A stretch of 64,000 nt of DNA, taken from Tomocerus qinae (taxonomy: Eukaryota > Arthropoda > Collembola > Entomobryomorpha > Tomoceridae). How positions within the stretch are numbered: position 1 is the stretch's first letter; every line of letters starts with the position of its first letter. The stretch is taken from NCBI GenBank assembly GCA_020055645.1, contig JAECZT010000033.1, positions 1 through 64,000 on the forward strand. Direction: 5' to 3'. A program made the position numbers and the translations under genes. Under the pieces are notes generated by a model that saw nothing but the letters and a program-made list of their open reading frames with translations, had not been told where the DNA came from and did not search any database. Positions 22,570-36,850 of the stretch are shown piece after piece.

Positions 22570-24353
22570 ATTGTTACAATATTTTTGTACGATGAATAAT
22601 TGTTTTACTTGTACATACATGCAATGACTGATTATCTAACGTTACTGTTTATTTTAATATTGTTGTTGACAAAATAGGACAAAATGACCTTGGTTATGTT
22701 GACAATAAAGAAACTTGGTGTTGACAAAAAATTTTTCGTGTGTTGACAAAAAAGGGTTGACAATTCGGGGGTGAATCGTGTCGAAGCATGCTTAGTTTGG
22801 CATTATGTTGTAGTTCATATGGGTTTTGAAACAGTATATAAGTTTTCGCAACTGTACCCTTGCGTTCTTATTTTGTCATCAAACAAATATTGACTATCAA
22901 AACAAAATACTACATTGAAGGTTTTATTTTCTCGCATTACATACAAATACGTTACTCTTACTATATTTACACGTTCACCTTCTTCTTGCTACATATGGAA
23001 TTTGCATTAATGGTGGAAACATGTGTGTGTGTTTGGGGAGACCATGGCAAGTACTATTGATTAGTAGAGCTATGCTACCGCTTGGGCCGTGAGGGCTTAC
23101 TTGCACTGACTCACGGAAAGAATTTACTAAGTGCACCTACTTACAGGAAAAGCTTTAGTAAAGGGTAATGAATTATGAGACGGAGTGACTCAATACTGCC
23201 TGTAACTCAATCTGGTGGACAGTCAGAAAGGGACCGGGACATGTCAGCCGACCGCCAGTGGCCCCAAGCAAATCACTTACAGCCGTCTACCACAACCCAC
23301 CTTATCACCTCATAGTCATCCCATTGTCCTGACTTGTGCTAAGTAGAACTCGTAGAACGTATACTGAGTAACAGAACAATCCATAAACTAAAGACTGGCC
23401 ATTGATAGATAATCATAATGTCACTAAGATAGGCCAATCAATGCTAATCACGGATATACTTCAACGACATCTTTTCCTAGTTCCAGCGTAAATACTATTT
23501 TAAACCCGAGGCGCTCCAAAGATTGGATCTCCAGATCTCAGCCAGATATTCGGATAAATGAGCTGCTTGTAGTTGGCTTCAAATCCAAATAGATCTTGAA
23601 AATGTTAATACGTTTGCTGAACTGCATCCTTTAGTTGCTATTTTGCACAACAACAAATATTAAAGGACAAAAAGATGTTAGATTATTGCTGACTTAATAA
23701 TAGGTAGTCATTACGACGCGATGAGTTACCTTTTGTATACTTGAACCGTAGCATGTTTTTGCAATGAATCTGGAATGTGTAATATGTGTCGAAGCGGGAC
23801 CACCCCAAATTATCAACACCCTTTTGTCAACACCGAATTGTCAACACAATTTTGAGCCCTTTGGTCGTCAACACCTTTTTGTCAACCCTTTTAGACTTTT
23901 TGTCAACACAAGTTTTTTCGTAGGTACAAGTCTTTATTTCAGGAGTAGTAACAACAAATATGAATGGGTGCACACGGTGTAAGGGTGTAACTTACGGCAG
24001 TTTGCATTAACATTCACTCCTACAAACCTAACGATTGTGTGTTTCGAGATCCCCTACATGTTTCACTTTTGAATTTATCGGACTTCAAAACTTAAGTCAT
24101 AACACACCATACAAAGTCACACTAAATGTCAAAAAATCCTCCATACAAAAGTCATGTGTGTGCCATACAAATTAATTGGCACCCGATAACTAAATATCCT
24201 ACTTTAGCTAGGATTGTTATGCGAAATAAGGTTCCTAACAAGAAATGCTCACATGTTGTAAAGTGTACCAAACGATTAAAAACAATTGTTCGCAATATCT
24301 CAAAAACGTCATTTTCGAAGTGGATTTATAAGATAGCTGACAAACCATAAAAA
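22570..24353 (+). repeat. Array unit 13 (1,784 bp)
   Basis: Relic SINE (-) at 23035-23543. Variants: 4G, ATATTC, N, T, class A, T. Confidence 0.97.
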
Positions 24354-26136
24354 ATTGTTACAATATTTTTGTACGATGAATAATTGTTTTACTTGTACAT
24401 ACATGCAATGACTGATTATCTAACGTTACTGTTTATTTTAATATTGTTGTTGACAAAATAGGACAAAATGACCTTGGTTATGTTGACAATAAAGAAACTT
24501 GGTGTTGACAAAAAATTTTTCGTGTGTTGACAAAAAAGGGTTGACAATTCGGGGGTGAATCGTGTCGAAGCATGCTTAGTTTGGCATTATGTTGTAGTTC
24601 ATATGGGTTTTGAAACAGTATATAAGTTTTCGCAACTGTACCCTTGCGTTCTTATTTTGTCATCAAACAAATATTGACTATCAAAACAAAATACTACATT
24701 GAAGGTTTTATTTTCTCGCATTACATACAAATACGTTACTCTTACTATATTTACACGTTCACCTTCTTCTTGCTACATATGGAATTTGCATTAATGGTGG
24801 AAACATGTGTGTGTGTTTGGGGAGACCATGGCAAGTACTATTGATTAGTAGAGCTATGCTACCGCTTGGGCCGTGAGGGCTTACTTGCACTGACTCACGG
24901 AAAGAATTTACTAAGTGCACCTACTTACAGGAAAAGCTTTAGTAAAGGGTAATGAATTATGAGACGGAGTGACTCAATACTGCCTGTAACTCAATCTGGT
25001 GGACAGTCAGAAAGGGACCGGGACATGTCAGCCGACCGCCAGTGGCCCCAAGCAAATCACTTACAGCCGTCTACCACAACCCACCTTATCACCTCATAGT
25101 CATCCCATTGTCCTGACTTGTGCTAAGTAGAACTCGTAGAACGTATACTGAGTAACAGAACAATCCATAAACTAAAGACTGGCCATTGATAGATAATCAT
25201 AATGTCACTAAGATAGGCCAATCAATGCTAATCACGGATATACTTCAACGACATCTTTTCCTAGTTCCAGCGTAAATACTATTTTAAACCCGAGGCGCTC
25301 CAAAGATTGGATCTCCAGATCTCAGCCAGATATTCGGATAAATGAGCTGCTTGTAGTTGGCTTCAAATCCAAATAGATCTTGAAAATGTTAATACGTTTG
25401 CTGAACTGCATCCTTTAGTTGCTATTTTGCACAACAACAAATATTAAAGGACAAAAAGATGTTAGATTATTGCTGACTTAATAATAGGTAGTCATTACGA
25501 CGCGATGAGTTACCTTTTGTATACTTGAACCGTAGCATGTTTTTGCAATGAATCTGGAATGTGTAATATGTGTCGAAGCGGGACCACCCCAAATTATCAA
25601 CACCCTTTTGTCAACACCGAATTGTCAACACAATTTTGAGCCCTTTGGTCGTCAACACCTTTTTGTCAACCCTTTTAGACTTTTTGTCAACACAAGTTTT
25701 TCGTAGGTACAAGTCTTTATTTCAGGAGTAGTAACAACAAATATGAATGGGTGCACACGGTGTAAGGGTGTAACTTACGGCAGTTTGCATTAACATTCAC
25801 TCCTACAAACCTAACGATTGTGTGTTTCGAGATCCCCTACATGTTTCACTTTTGAATTTATCGGACTTCAAAACTTAAGTCATAACACACCATACAAAGT
25901 CACACTAAATGTCAAAAAATCCTCCATACAAAAGTCATGTGTGTGCCATACAAATTAATCGGCACCCGATAACTAAATATCCTACTTTAGCTAGGATTGT
26001 TATGCGAAATAAGGTTCCTAACAAGAAATGCTCACATGTTGTAAAGTGTACCAAACGATTAAAAACAATTGTTCGCAATATCTCAAAAACGTCATTTTCG
26101 AAGTGGATTTATAAGATAGCTGACAAACCATAAAAA
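24354..26136 (+). repeat. Array unit 14 (1,783 bp)
   Basis: Relic SINE (-) at 24819-25327. Variants: 4G, ATATTC, N, T, class A, C, short T-run AGTTTTTCG. Confidence 0.97.
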
Positions 26137-27920
26137 ATTGTTACAATATTTTTGTACGATGAATAATTGTTTTACTTGTACATACATGCAATGACTGATT
26201 ATCTAACGTTACTGTTTATTTTAATATTGTTGTTGACAAAATAGGACAAAATGACCTTGGTTATGTTGACAATAAAGAAACTTGGTGTTGACAAAAAATT
26301 TTTCGTGTGTTGACAAAAAGGGTTGACAATTCGGGGGTGAATCGTGTCGAAGCATGCTTAGTTTGGCATTATGTTGTAGTTCATATGGGTTTTGAAACAG
26401 TATATAAGTTTTCGCAACTGTACCCTTGCGTTCTTATTTTGTCATCAAACAAATATTGACTATCAAAACAAAATACTACATTGAAGGTTTTATTTTCTCG
26501 CATTACATACAAATACGTTACTCTTACTATATTTACACGTTCACCTTCTTCTTGCTACATATGGAATTTGCATTAATGGTGGAAACATGTGTGTGTGTTT
26601 GGGGGAGACCATGGCAAGTACTATTGATTAGTAGAGCTATGCTACCGCTTGGGCCGTGAGGGCTTACTTGCACTGACTCACGGAAAGAATTTACTAAGTG
26701 CACCTACTTACAGGAAAAGCTTTAGTAAAGGGTAATGAATTATGAGACGGAGTGACTCAATACTGCCTGTAACTCAATCTGGTGGACAGTCAGAAAGGGA
26801 CCGGGACATGTCAGCCGACCGCCAGTGGCCCCAAGCAAATCACTTACAGCCGTCTACCACAACCCACCTTATCACCTCATAGTCATCCCATTGTCCTGAC
26901 TTGTGCTAAGTAGAACTCGTAGAACGTATACTGAGTAACAGAACAATCCATAAACTAAAGACTGGCCATTGATAGATAATCATAATGTCACTAAGATAGG
27001 CCAATCAATGCTAATCACGGATATACTTCAACGACATCTTTTCCTAGTTCCAGCGTAAATACTATTTTAAACCCGAGGCGCTCCAAAGATTGGATCTCCA
27101 GATCTCAGCCAGATATTCGGATAAATGAGCTGCTTGTAGTTGGCTTCAAATCCAAATAGATCTTGAAAATGTTAATACGTTTGCTGAACTGCATCCTTTA
27201 GTTGCTATTTTGCACAACAACAAATATTAAAGGACAAAAAGATGTTAGATTATTGCTGACTTAATAATAGGTAGTCATTACGACGCGATGAGTTACCTTT
27301 TGTATACTTGAACCGTAGCATGTTTTTGCAATGAATCTGGAATGTGTAATATGTGTCGAAGCGGGACCACCCCAAATTATCAACACCCTTTTGTCAACAC
27401 CGAATTGTCAACACAATTTTGAGCCCTTTGGTCGTCAACACCTTTTTGTCAACCCTTTTAGACTTTTTGTCAACACAAGTTTTTTCGTAGGTACAAGTCT
27501 TTATTTCAGGAGTAGTAACAACAAATATGAATGGGTGCACACGGTGTAAGGGTGTAACTTACGGCAGTTTGCATTAACATTCACTCCTACAAACCTAACG
27601 ATTGTGTGTTTCGAGATCCCCTACATGTTTCACTTTTGAATTTATCGGACTTCAAAACTTAAGTCATAACACACCATACAAAGTCACACTAAATGTCAAA
27701 AAATCCTCCATACAAAAGTCATGTGTGTGCCATACAAATTAATCGGCACCCGATAACTAAATATCCTACTTTAGCTAGGATTGTTATGCGAAATAAGGTT
27801 CCTAACAAGAAATGCTCACATGTTGTAAAGTGTACCAAACGATTAAAAACAATTGTTCGCAATATCTCAAAAACGTCATTTTCGAAGTGGATTTATAAGA
27901 TAGCTGACAAACCATAAAAA
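26137..27920 (+). repeat. Array unit 15 (1,784 bp)
   Basis: Relic SINE (-) at 26601-27110. Variants: 5G, ATATTC, N, T, class A, C. The A-run before the last left-arm motif is one base shorter (GACAAAAAGGG). Confidence 0.97.
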
Positions 27921-29705
27921 ATTGTTACAATATTTTTGTACGATGAATAATTGTTTTACTTGTACATACATGCAATGACTGATTATCTAACGTTACTGTT
28001 TATTTTAATATTGTTGTTGACAAAATAGGACAAAATGACCTTGGTTATGTTGACAATAAAGAAACTTGGTGTTGACAAAAAATTTTTCGTGTGTTGACAA
28101 AAAAGGGTTGACAATTCGGGGGTGAATCGTGTCGAAGCATGCTTAGTTTGGCATTATGTTGTAGTTCATATGGGTTTTGAAACAGTATATAAGTTTTCGC
28201 AACTGTACCCTTGCGTTCTTATTTTGTCATCAAACAAATATTGACTATCAAAACAAAATACTACATTGAAGGTTTTATTTTCTCGCATTACATACAAATA
28301 CGTTACTCTTACTATATTTACACGTTCACCTTCTTCTTGCTACATATGGAATTTGCATTAATGGTGGAAACATGTGTGTGTGTTTGGGGGAGACCATGGC
28401 AAGTACTATTGATTAGTAGAGCTATGCTACCGCTTGGGCCGTGAGGGCTTACTTGCACTGACTCACGGAAAGAATTTACTAAGTGCACCTACTTACAGGA
28501 AAAGCTTTAGTAAAGGGTAATGAATTATGAGACGGAGTGACTCAATACTGCCTGTAACTCAATCTGGTGGACAGTCAGAAAGGGACCGGGACATGTCAGC
28601 CGACCGCCAGTGGCCCCAAGCAAATCACTTACAGCCGTCTACCACAACCCACCTTATCACCTCATAGTCATCCCATTGTCCTGACTTGTGCTAAGTAGAA
28701 CTCGTAGAACGTATACTGAGTAACAGAACAATCCATAAACTAAAGACTGGCCATTGATAGATAATCATAATGTCACTAAGATAGGCCAATCAATGCTAAT
28801 CACGGATATACTTCAACGACATCTTTTCCTAGTTCCAGCGTAAATACTATTTTAAACCCGAGGCGCTCCAAAGATTGGATCTCCAGATCTCAGCCAGATA
28901 TTCGGATAAATGAGCTGCTTGTAGTTGGCTTCAAATCCAAATAGATCTTGAAAATGTTAATACGTTTGCTGAACTGCATCCTTTAGTTGCTATTTTGCAC
29001 AACAACAAATATTAAAGGACAAAAAGATGTTAGATTATTGCTGACTTAATAATAGGTAGTCATTACGACGCGATGAGTTACCTTTTGTATACTTGAACCG
29101 TAGCATGTTTTTGCAATGAATCTGGAATGTGTAATATGTGTCGAAGCGGGACCACCCCAAATTATCAACACCCTTTTGTCAACACCGAATTGTCAACACA
29201 ATTTTGAGCCCTTTGGTCGTCAACACCTTTTTGTCAACCCTTTTAGACTTTTTGTCAACACAAGTTTTTTCGTAGGTACAAGTCTTTATTTCAGGAGTAG
29301 TAACAACAAATATGAATGGGTGCACACGGTGTAAGGGTGTAACTTACGGCAGTTTGCATTAACATTCACTCCTACAAACCTAACGATTGTGTGTTTCGAG
29401 ATCCCCTACATGTTTCACTTTTGAATTTATCGGACTTCAAAACTTAAGTCATAACACACCATACAAAGTCACACTAAATGTCAAAAAATCCTCCATACAA
29501 AAGTCATGTGTGTGCCATACAAATTAATCGGCACCCGATAACTAAATATCCTACTTTAGCTAGGATTGTTATGCGAAATAAGGTTCCTAACAAGAAATGC
29601 TCACATGTTGTAAAGTGTACCAAACGATTAAAAACAATTGTTCGCAATATCTCAAAAACGTCATTTTCGAAGTGGATTTATAAGATAGCTGACAAACCAT
29701 AAAAA
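27921..29705 (+). repeat. Array unit 16 (1,785 bp)
   Basis: Relic SINE (-) at 28386-28895. Variants: 5G, ATATTC, N, T, class A, C. It carries the most common state at nearly every tracked site and is a fair consensus for the middle of the array. Confidence 0.97.
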
Positions 29706-31492
29706 ATTGTTACAATATTTTTGTACGATGAATAATTGTTTTACTTGTACATACATGCAATGACTGATTATCTAACGTTACTGTTTATTTTAATATTGTT
29801 GTTGACAAAATAGGACAAAATGACCTTGGTTATGTTGACAATAAAGAAACTTGGTGTTGACAAAAAATTTTTCGTGTGTTGACAAAAAAGGGTTGACAAT
29901 TCGGGGGTGAATCGTGTCGAAGCATGCTTAGTTTGGCATTATGTTGTAGTTCATATGGGTTTTGAAACAGTATATAAGTTTTCGCAACTGTACCCTTGCG
30001 TTCTTATTTTGTCATCAAACAAATATTGACTATCAAAACAAAATACTACATTGAAGGTTTTATTTTCTCGCATTACATACAAATACGTTACTCTTACTAT
30101 ATTTACACGTTCACCTTCTTCTTGCTACATATGGAATTTGCATTAATGGTGGAAACATGTGTGTGTGTTTGGGGGAGACCATGGCAAGTACTATTGATTA
30201 GTAGAGCTATGCTACCGCTTGGGCCGTGAGGGCTTACTTGCACTGACTCACGGAAAGAATTTACTAAGTGCACCTACTTACAGGAAAAGCTTTAGTAAAG
30301 GGTAATGAATTATGAGACGGAGTGACTCAATACTGCCTGTAACTCAATCTGGTGGACAGTCAGAAAGGGACCGGGACATGTCAGCCGACCGCCAGTGGCC
30401 CCAAGCAAATCACTTACAGCCGTCTACCACAACCCACCTTATCACCTCATAGTCATCCCATTGTCCTGACTTGTGCTAAGTAGAACTCGTAGAACGTATA
30501 CTGAGTAACAGAACAATCCATAAACTAAAGACTGGCCATTGATAGATAATCATAATGTCACTAAGATAGGCCAATCAATGCTAATCACGGATATACTTCA
30601 ACGACATCTTTTCCTAGTTCCAGCGTAAATACTATTTTAAACCCGAGGCGCTCCAAAGATTGGATCTCCAGATCTCAGCCAGATATTCGGATAAATGAGC
30701 TGCTTGTAGTTGGCTTCAAATCCAAATAGATCTTGAAAATGTTAATACGTTTGCTGAACTGCATCCTTTAGTTGCTATTTTGCACAACAACAAATATTAA
30801 AGGACAAAAAGATGTTAGATTATTGCTGACTTAATAATAGGTAGTCATTACGACGCGATGAGTTACCTTTTGTATACTTGAACCGTAGCATGTTTTTGCA
30901 ATGAATCTGGAATGTGTAATATGTGTCGAAGCGGGACCACCCCAAATTATCAACACCCTTTTGTCAACACCGAATTGTCAACACAATTTTGAGCCCTTTG
31001 GTCGTCAACACCTTTTTGTCAACCCTTTTAGACTTTTTGTCAACACAAGTTTTTTCGTAGGTACAAGTCTTTATTTCAGGAGTAGTAACAACAAATATGA
31101 ATGGGTGCACACGGTGTAAGGGTGTAACTTACGGCAGTTTGCATTAACATTCACTCCTACAAACCTAACGATTGTGTGTTTCGAGATCCCCTACATGTTT
31201 CACTTTTGAATTTATCGGACTTCAAAACTTAAGTCATAACACACCATACAAAGTCACACTAAATGTCAAAAAATCCTCCATACAAAAGTCATGTGTGTCC
31301 TCCATACAAATTAATCGGCACCCGATAACTAAATATCCTACTTTAGCTAGGATTGTTATGCGAAATAAGGTTCCTAACAAGAAATGCTCACATGTTGTAA
31401 AGTGTACCAAACGATTAAAAACAATTGTTCGCAATATCTCAAAAACGTCATTTTCGAAGTGGATTTATAAGATAGCTGACAAACCATAAAAA
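29706..31492 (+). repeat. Array unit 17 (1,787 bp)
   Basis: Relic SINE (-) at 30171-30680. Variants: 5G, ATATTC, N, T, class D, C. First class D unit; the 74-codon frame is lost from its usual ATG. Confidence 0.97.
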
Positions 31493-33277
31493 ATTGTTAC
31501 AATATTTTTGTACGATGAATAATTGTTTTACTTGTACATACATGCAATGACTGATTATCTAACGTTACTGTTTATTTTAATATTGTTGTTGACAAAATAG
31601 GACAAAATGACCTTGGTTATGTTGACAATAAAGAAACTTGGTGTTGACAAAAAATTTTTCGTGTGTTGACAAAAAAGGGTTGACAATTCGGGGGTGAATC
31701 GTGTCGAAGCATGCTTAGTTTGGCATTATGTTGTAGTTCATATGGGTTTTGAAACAGTATATAAGTTTTCGCAACTGTACCCTTGCGTTCTTATTTTGTC
31801 ATCAAACAAATATTGACTATCAAAACAAAATACTACATTGAAGGTTTTATTTTCTCGCATTACATACAAATACGTTACTCTTACTATATTTACACGTTCA
31901 CCTTCTTCTTGCTACATATGGAATTTGCATTAATGGTGGAAACATGTGTGTGTGTTTGGGGGAGACCATGGCAAGTACTATTGATTAGTAGAGCTATGCT
32001 ACCGCTTGGGCCGTGAGGGCTTACTTGCACTGACTCACGGAAAGAATTTACTAAGTGCACCTACTTACAGGAAAAGCTTTAGTAAAGGGTAATGAATTAT
32101 GAGACGGAGTGACTCAATACTGCCTGTAACTCAATCTGGTGGACAGTCAGAAAGGGACCGGGACATGTCAGCCGACCGCCAGTGGCCCCAAGCAAATCAC
32201 TTACAGCCGTCTACCACAACCCACCTTATCACCTCATAGTCATCCCATTGTCCTGACTTGTGCTAAGTAGAACTCGTAGAACGTATACTGAGTAACAGAA
32301 CAATCCATAAACTAAAGACTGGCCATTGATAGATAATCATAATGTCACTAAGATAGGCCAATCAATGCTAATCACGGATATACTTCAACGACATCTTTTC
32401 CTAGTTCCAGCGTAAATACTATTTTAAACCCGAGGCGCTCCAAAGATTGGATCTCCAGATCTCAGCCAGATATTCGGATAAATGAGCTGCTTGTAGTTGG
32501 CTTCAAATCCAAATAGATCTTGAAAATGTTAATACGTTTGCTGAACTGCATCCTTTAGTTGCTATTTTGCACAACAACAAATATTAAAGGACAAAAAGAT
32601 GTTAGATTATTGCTGACTTAATAATAGGTAGTCATTACGACGCGATGAGTTACCTTTTGTATACTTGAACCGTAGCATGTTTTTGCAATGAATCTGGAAT
32701 GTGTAATATGTGTCGAAGCGGGACCACCCCAAATTATCAACACCCTTTTGTCAACACCGAATTGTCAACACAATTTTGAGCCCTTTGGTCGTCAACACCT
32801 TTTTGTCAACCCTTTTAGACTTTTTGTCAACACAAGTTTTTTCGTAGGTACAAGTCTTTATTTCAGGAGTAGTAACAACAAATATGAATGGGTGCACACG
32901 GTGTAAGGGTGTAACTTACGGCAGTTTGCATTAACATTCACTCCTACAAACCTAACGATTGTGTGTTTCGAGATCCCCTACATGTTTCACTTTTGAATTT
33001 ATCGGACTTCAAAACTTAAGTCATAACACACCATACAAAGTCACACTAAATGTCAAAAAATCCTCCATACAAAAGTCATGTGTGTGCCATACAAATTAAT
33101 CGGCACCCGATAACTAAATATCCTACTTTAGCTAGGATTGTTATGCGAAATAAGGTTCCTAACAAGAAATGCTCACATGTTGTAAAGTGTACCAAACGAT
33201 TAAAAACAATTGTTCGCAATATCTCAAAAACGTCATTTTCGAAGTGGATTTATAAGATAGCTGACAAACCATAAAAA
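31493..33277 (+). repeat. Array unit 18 (1,785 bp)
   Basis: Relic SINE (-) at 31958-32467. Variants: 5G, ATATTC, N, T, class A, C, matching unit 16 at the tracked sites. Confidence 0.97.
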
Positions 33278-35063
33278 ATTGTTACAATATTTTTGTACGA
33301 TGAATAATTGTTTTACTTGTACATACATGCAATGACTGATTATCTAACGTTACTGTTTATTTTAATATTGTTGTTGACAAAATAGGACAAAATGACCTTG
33401 GTTATGTTGACAATAAAGAAACTTGGTGTTGACAAAAAATTTTTCGTGTGTTGACAAAAAAGGGTTGACAATTCGGGGGTGAATCGTGTCGAAGCATGCT
33501 TAGTTTGGCATTATGTTGTAGTTCATATGGGTTTTGAAACAGTATATAAGTTTTCGCAACTGTACCCTTGCGTTCTTATTTTGTCATCAAACAAATATTG
33601 ACTATCAAAACAAAATACTACATTGAAGGTTTTATTTTCTCGCATTACATACAAATACGTTACTCTTACTATATTTACACGTTCACCTTCTTCTTGCTAC
33701 ATATGGAATTTGCATTAATGGTGGAAACATGTGTGTGTGTTTGGGGAGACCATGGCAAGTACTATTGATTAGTAGAGCTATGCTACCGCTTGGGCCGTGA
33801 GGGCTTACTTGCACTGACTCACGGAAAGAATTTACTAAGTGCACCTACTTACAGGAAAAGCTTTAGTAAAGGGTAATGAATTATGAGACGGAGTGACTCA
33901 ATACTGCCTGTAACTCAATCTGGTGGACAGTCAGAAAGGGACCGGGACATGTCAGCCGACCGCCAGTGGCCCCAAGCAAATCACTTACAGCCGTCTACCA
34001 CAACCCACCTTATCACCTCATAGTCATCCCATTGTCCTGACTTGTGCTAAGTAGAACTCGTAGAACGTATACTGAGTAACAGAACAATCCATAAACTAAA
34101 GACTGGCCATTGATAGATAATCATAATGTCACTAAGATAGGCCAATCAATGCTAATCACGGATATACTTCAACGACATCTTTTCCTAGTTCCAGCGTAAA
34201 TACTATTTTAAACCCGAGGCGCTCCAAAGATTGGATCTCCAGATCTCAGCCAGATATTCGGATAAATGAGCTGCTTGTAGTTGGCTTCAAATCCAAATAG
34301 ATCTTGAAAATGTTAATACGTTTGCTGAACTGCATCCTTTAGTTGCTATTTTGCACAACAACAAATATTAAAGGACAAAAAGATGTTAGATTATTGCTGA
34401 CTTAATAATAGGTAGTCATTACGACGCGATGAGTTACCTTTTGTATACTTGAACCGTAGCATGTTTTTGCAATGCATCTGGAATGTGTAATATGTGTCGA
34501 AGCGGGACCACCCCAAATTATCAACACCCTTTTGTCAACACCGAATTGTCAACACAATTTTGAGCCCTTTGGTCGTCAACACCTTTTTGTCAACCCTTTT
34601 AGACTTTTTGTCAACACAAGTTTTTTCGTAGGTACAAGTCTTTATTTCAGGAGTAGTAACAACAAATATGAATGGGTGCACACGGTGTAAGGGTGTAACT
34701 TACGGCAGTTTGCATTAACATTCACTCCTACAAACCTAACGATTGTGTGTTTCGAGATCCCCTACATGTTTCACTTTTGAATTTATCGGACTTCAAAACT
34801 TAAGTCATAACACACCATACAAAGTCACACTAAATGTCAAAAAATCCTCCATACAAAAGTCATGTGTGTCCTCCATACAAATTAATTGGCACCCGATAAC
34901 TAAATATCCTACTTTAGCTAGGATTGTTATGCGAAATAAGGTTCCTAACAAGAAATGCTCACATGTTGTAAAGTGTACCAAACGATTAAAAACAATTGTT
35001 CGCAATATCTCAAAAACGTCATTTTCGAAGTGGATTTATAAGATAGCTGACAAACCATAAAAA
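33278..35063 (+). repeat. Array unit 19 (1,786 bp)
   Basis: Relic SINE (-) at 33743-34251. Variants: 4G, ATATTC, H, T, class D, T. It starts a three-unit run (19-21) with the H state. Confidence 0.97.
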
Positions 35064-36850
35064 ATTGTTACAATATTTTTGTACGATGAATAATTGTTTT
35101 ACTTGTACATACATGCAATGACTGATTATCTAACGTTACTGTTTATTTTAATATTGTTGTTGACAAAATAGGACAAAAATGACCTTGGTTATGTTGACAA
35201 TAAAGAAACTTGGTGTTGACAAAAAATTTTTCGTGTGTTGACAAAAAAGGGTTGACAATTCGGGGGTGAATCGTGTCGAAGCATGCTTAGTTTGGCATTA
35301 TGTTGTAGTTCATATGGGTTTTGAAACAGTATATAAGTTTTCGCAACTGTACCCTTGCGTTCTTATTTTGTCATCAAACAAATATTGACTATCAAAACAA
35401 AATACTACATTGAAGGTTTTATTTTCTCGCATTACATACAAATACGTTACTCTTACTATATTTACACGTTCACCTTCTTCTTGCTACATATGGAATTTGC
35501 ATTAATGGTGGAAACATGTGTGTGTGTTTGGGGAGACCATGGCAAGTACTATTGATTAGTAGAGCTATGCTACCGCTTGGGCCGTGAGGGCTTACTTGCA
35601 CTGACTCACGGAAAGAATTTACTAAGTGCACCTACTTACAGGAAAAGCTTTAGTAAAGGGTAATGAATTATGAGACGGAGTGACTCAATACTGCCTGTAA
35701 CTCAATCTGGTGGACAGTCAGAAAGGGACCGGGACATGTCAGCCGACCGCCAGTGGCCCCAAGCAAATCACTTACAGCCGTCTACCACAACCCACCTTAT
35801 CACCTCATAGTCATCCCATTGTCCTGACTTGTGCTAAGTAGAACTCGTAGAACGTATACTGAGTAACAGAACAATCCATAAACTAAAGACTGGCCATTGA
35901 TAGATAATCATAATGTCACTAAGATAGGCCAATCAATGCTAATCACGGATATACTTCAACGACATCTTTTCCTAGTTCCAGCGTAAATACTATTTTAAAC
36001 CCGAGGCGCTCCAAAGATTGGATCTCCAGATCTCAGCCAGATATTCGGATAAATGAGCTGCTTGTAGTTGGCTTCAAATCCAAATAGATCTTGAAAATGT
36101 TAATACGTTTGCTGAACTGCATCCTTTAGTTGCTATTTTGCACAACAACAAATATTAAAGGACAAAAAGATGTTAGATTATTGCTGACTTAATAATAGGT
36201 AGTCATTACGACGCGATGAGTTACCTTTTGTATACTTGAACCGTAGCATGTTTTTGCAATGCATCTGGAATGTGTAATATGTGTCGAAGCGGGACCACCC
36301 CAAATTATCAACACCCTTTTGTCAACACCGAATTGTCAACACAATTTTGAGCCCTTTGGTCGTCAACACCTTTTTGTCAACCCTTTTAGACTTTTTGTCA
36401 ACACAAGTTTTTTCGTAGGTACAAGTCTTTATTTCAGGAGTAGTAACAACAAATATGAATGGGTGCACACGGTGTAAGGGTGTAACTTACGGCAGTTTGC
36501 ATTAACATTCACTCCTACAAACCTAACGATTGTGTGTTTCGAGATCCCCTACATGTTTCACTTTTGAATTTATCGGACTTCAAAACTTAAGTCATAACAC
36601 ACCATACAAAGTCACACTAAATGTCAAAAAATCCTCCATACAAAAGTCATGTGTGTCCTCCATACAAATTAATTGGCACCCGATAACTAAATATCCTACT
36701 TTAGCTAGGATTGTTATGCGAAATAAGGTTCCTAACAAGAAATGCTCACATGTTGTAAAGTGTACCAAACGATTAAAAACAATTGTTCGCAATATCTCAA
36801 AAACGTCATTTTCGAAGTGGATTTATAAGATAGCTGACAAACCATAAAAA
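35064..36850 (+). repeat. Array unit 20 (1,787 bp)
   Basis: Relic SINE (-) at 35530-36038. Variants: 4G, ATATTC, H, T, class D, T, as unit 19, with one private extra A (GGACAAAAATGACC). Confidence 0.97.

Noticed and set aside
31172-31489. 105-codon frame (and a 66-codon minus-strand frame) in class D units
   Set aside because: The longer frame starts at TTG and appears only because the class D indel joins two frames. It is absent from the other micro-indel classes; the minus-strand frame is a shadow of the same stretch.
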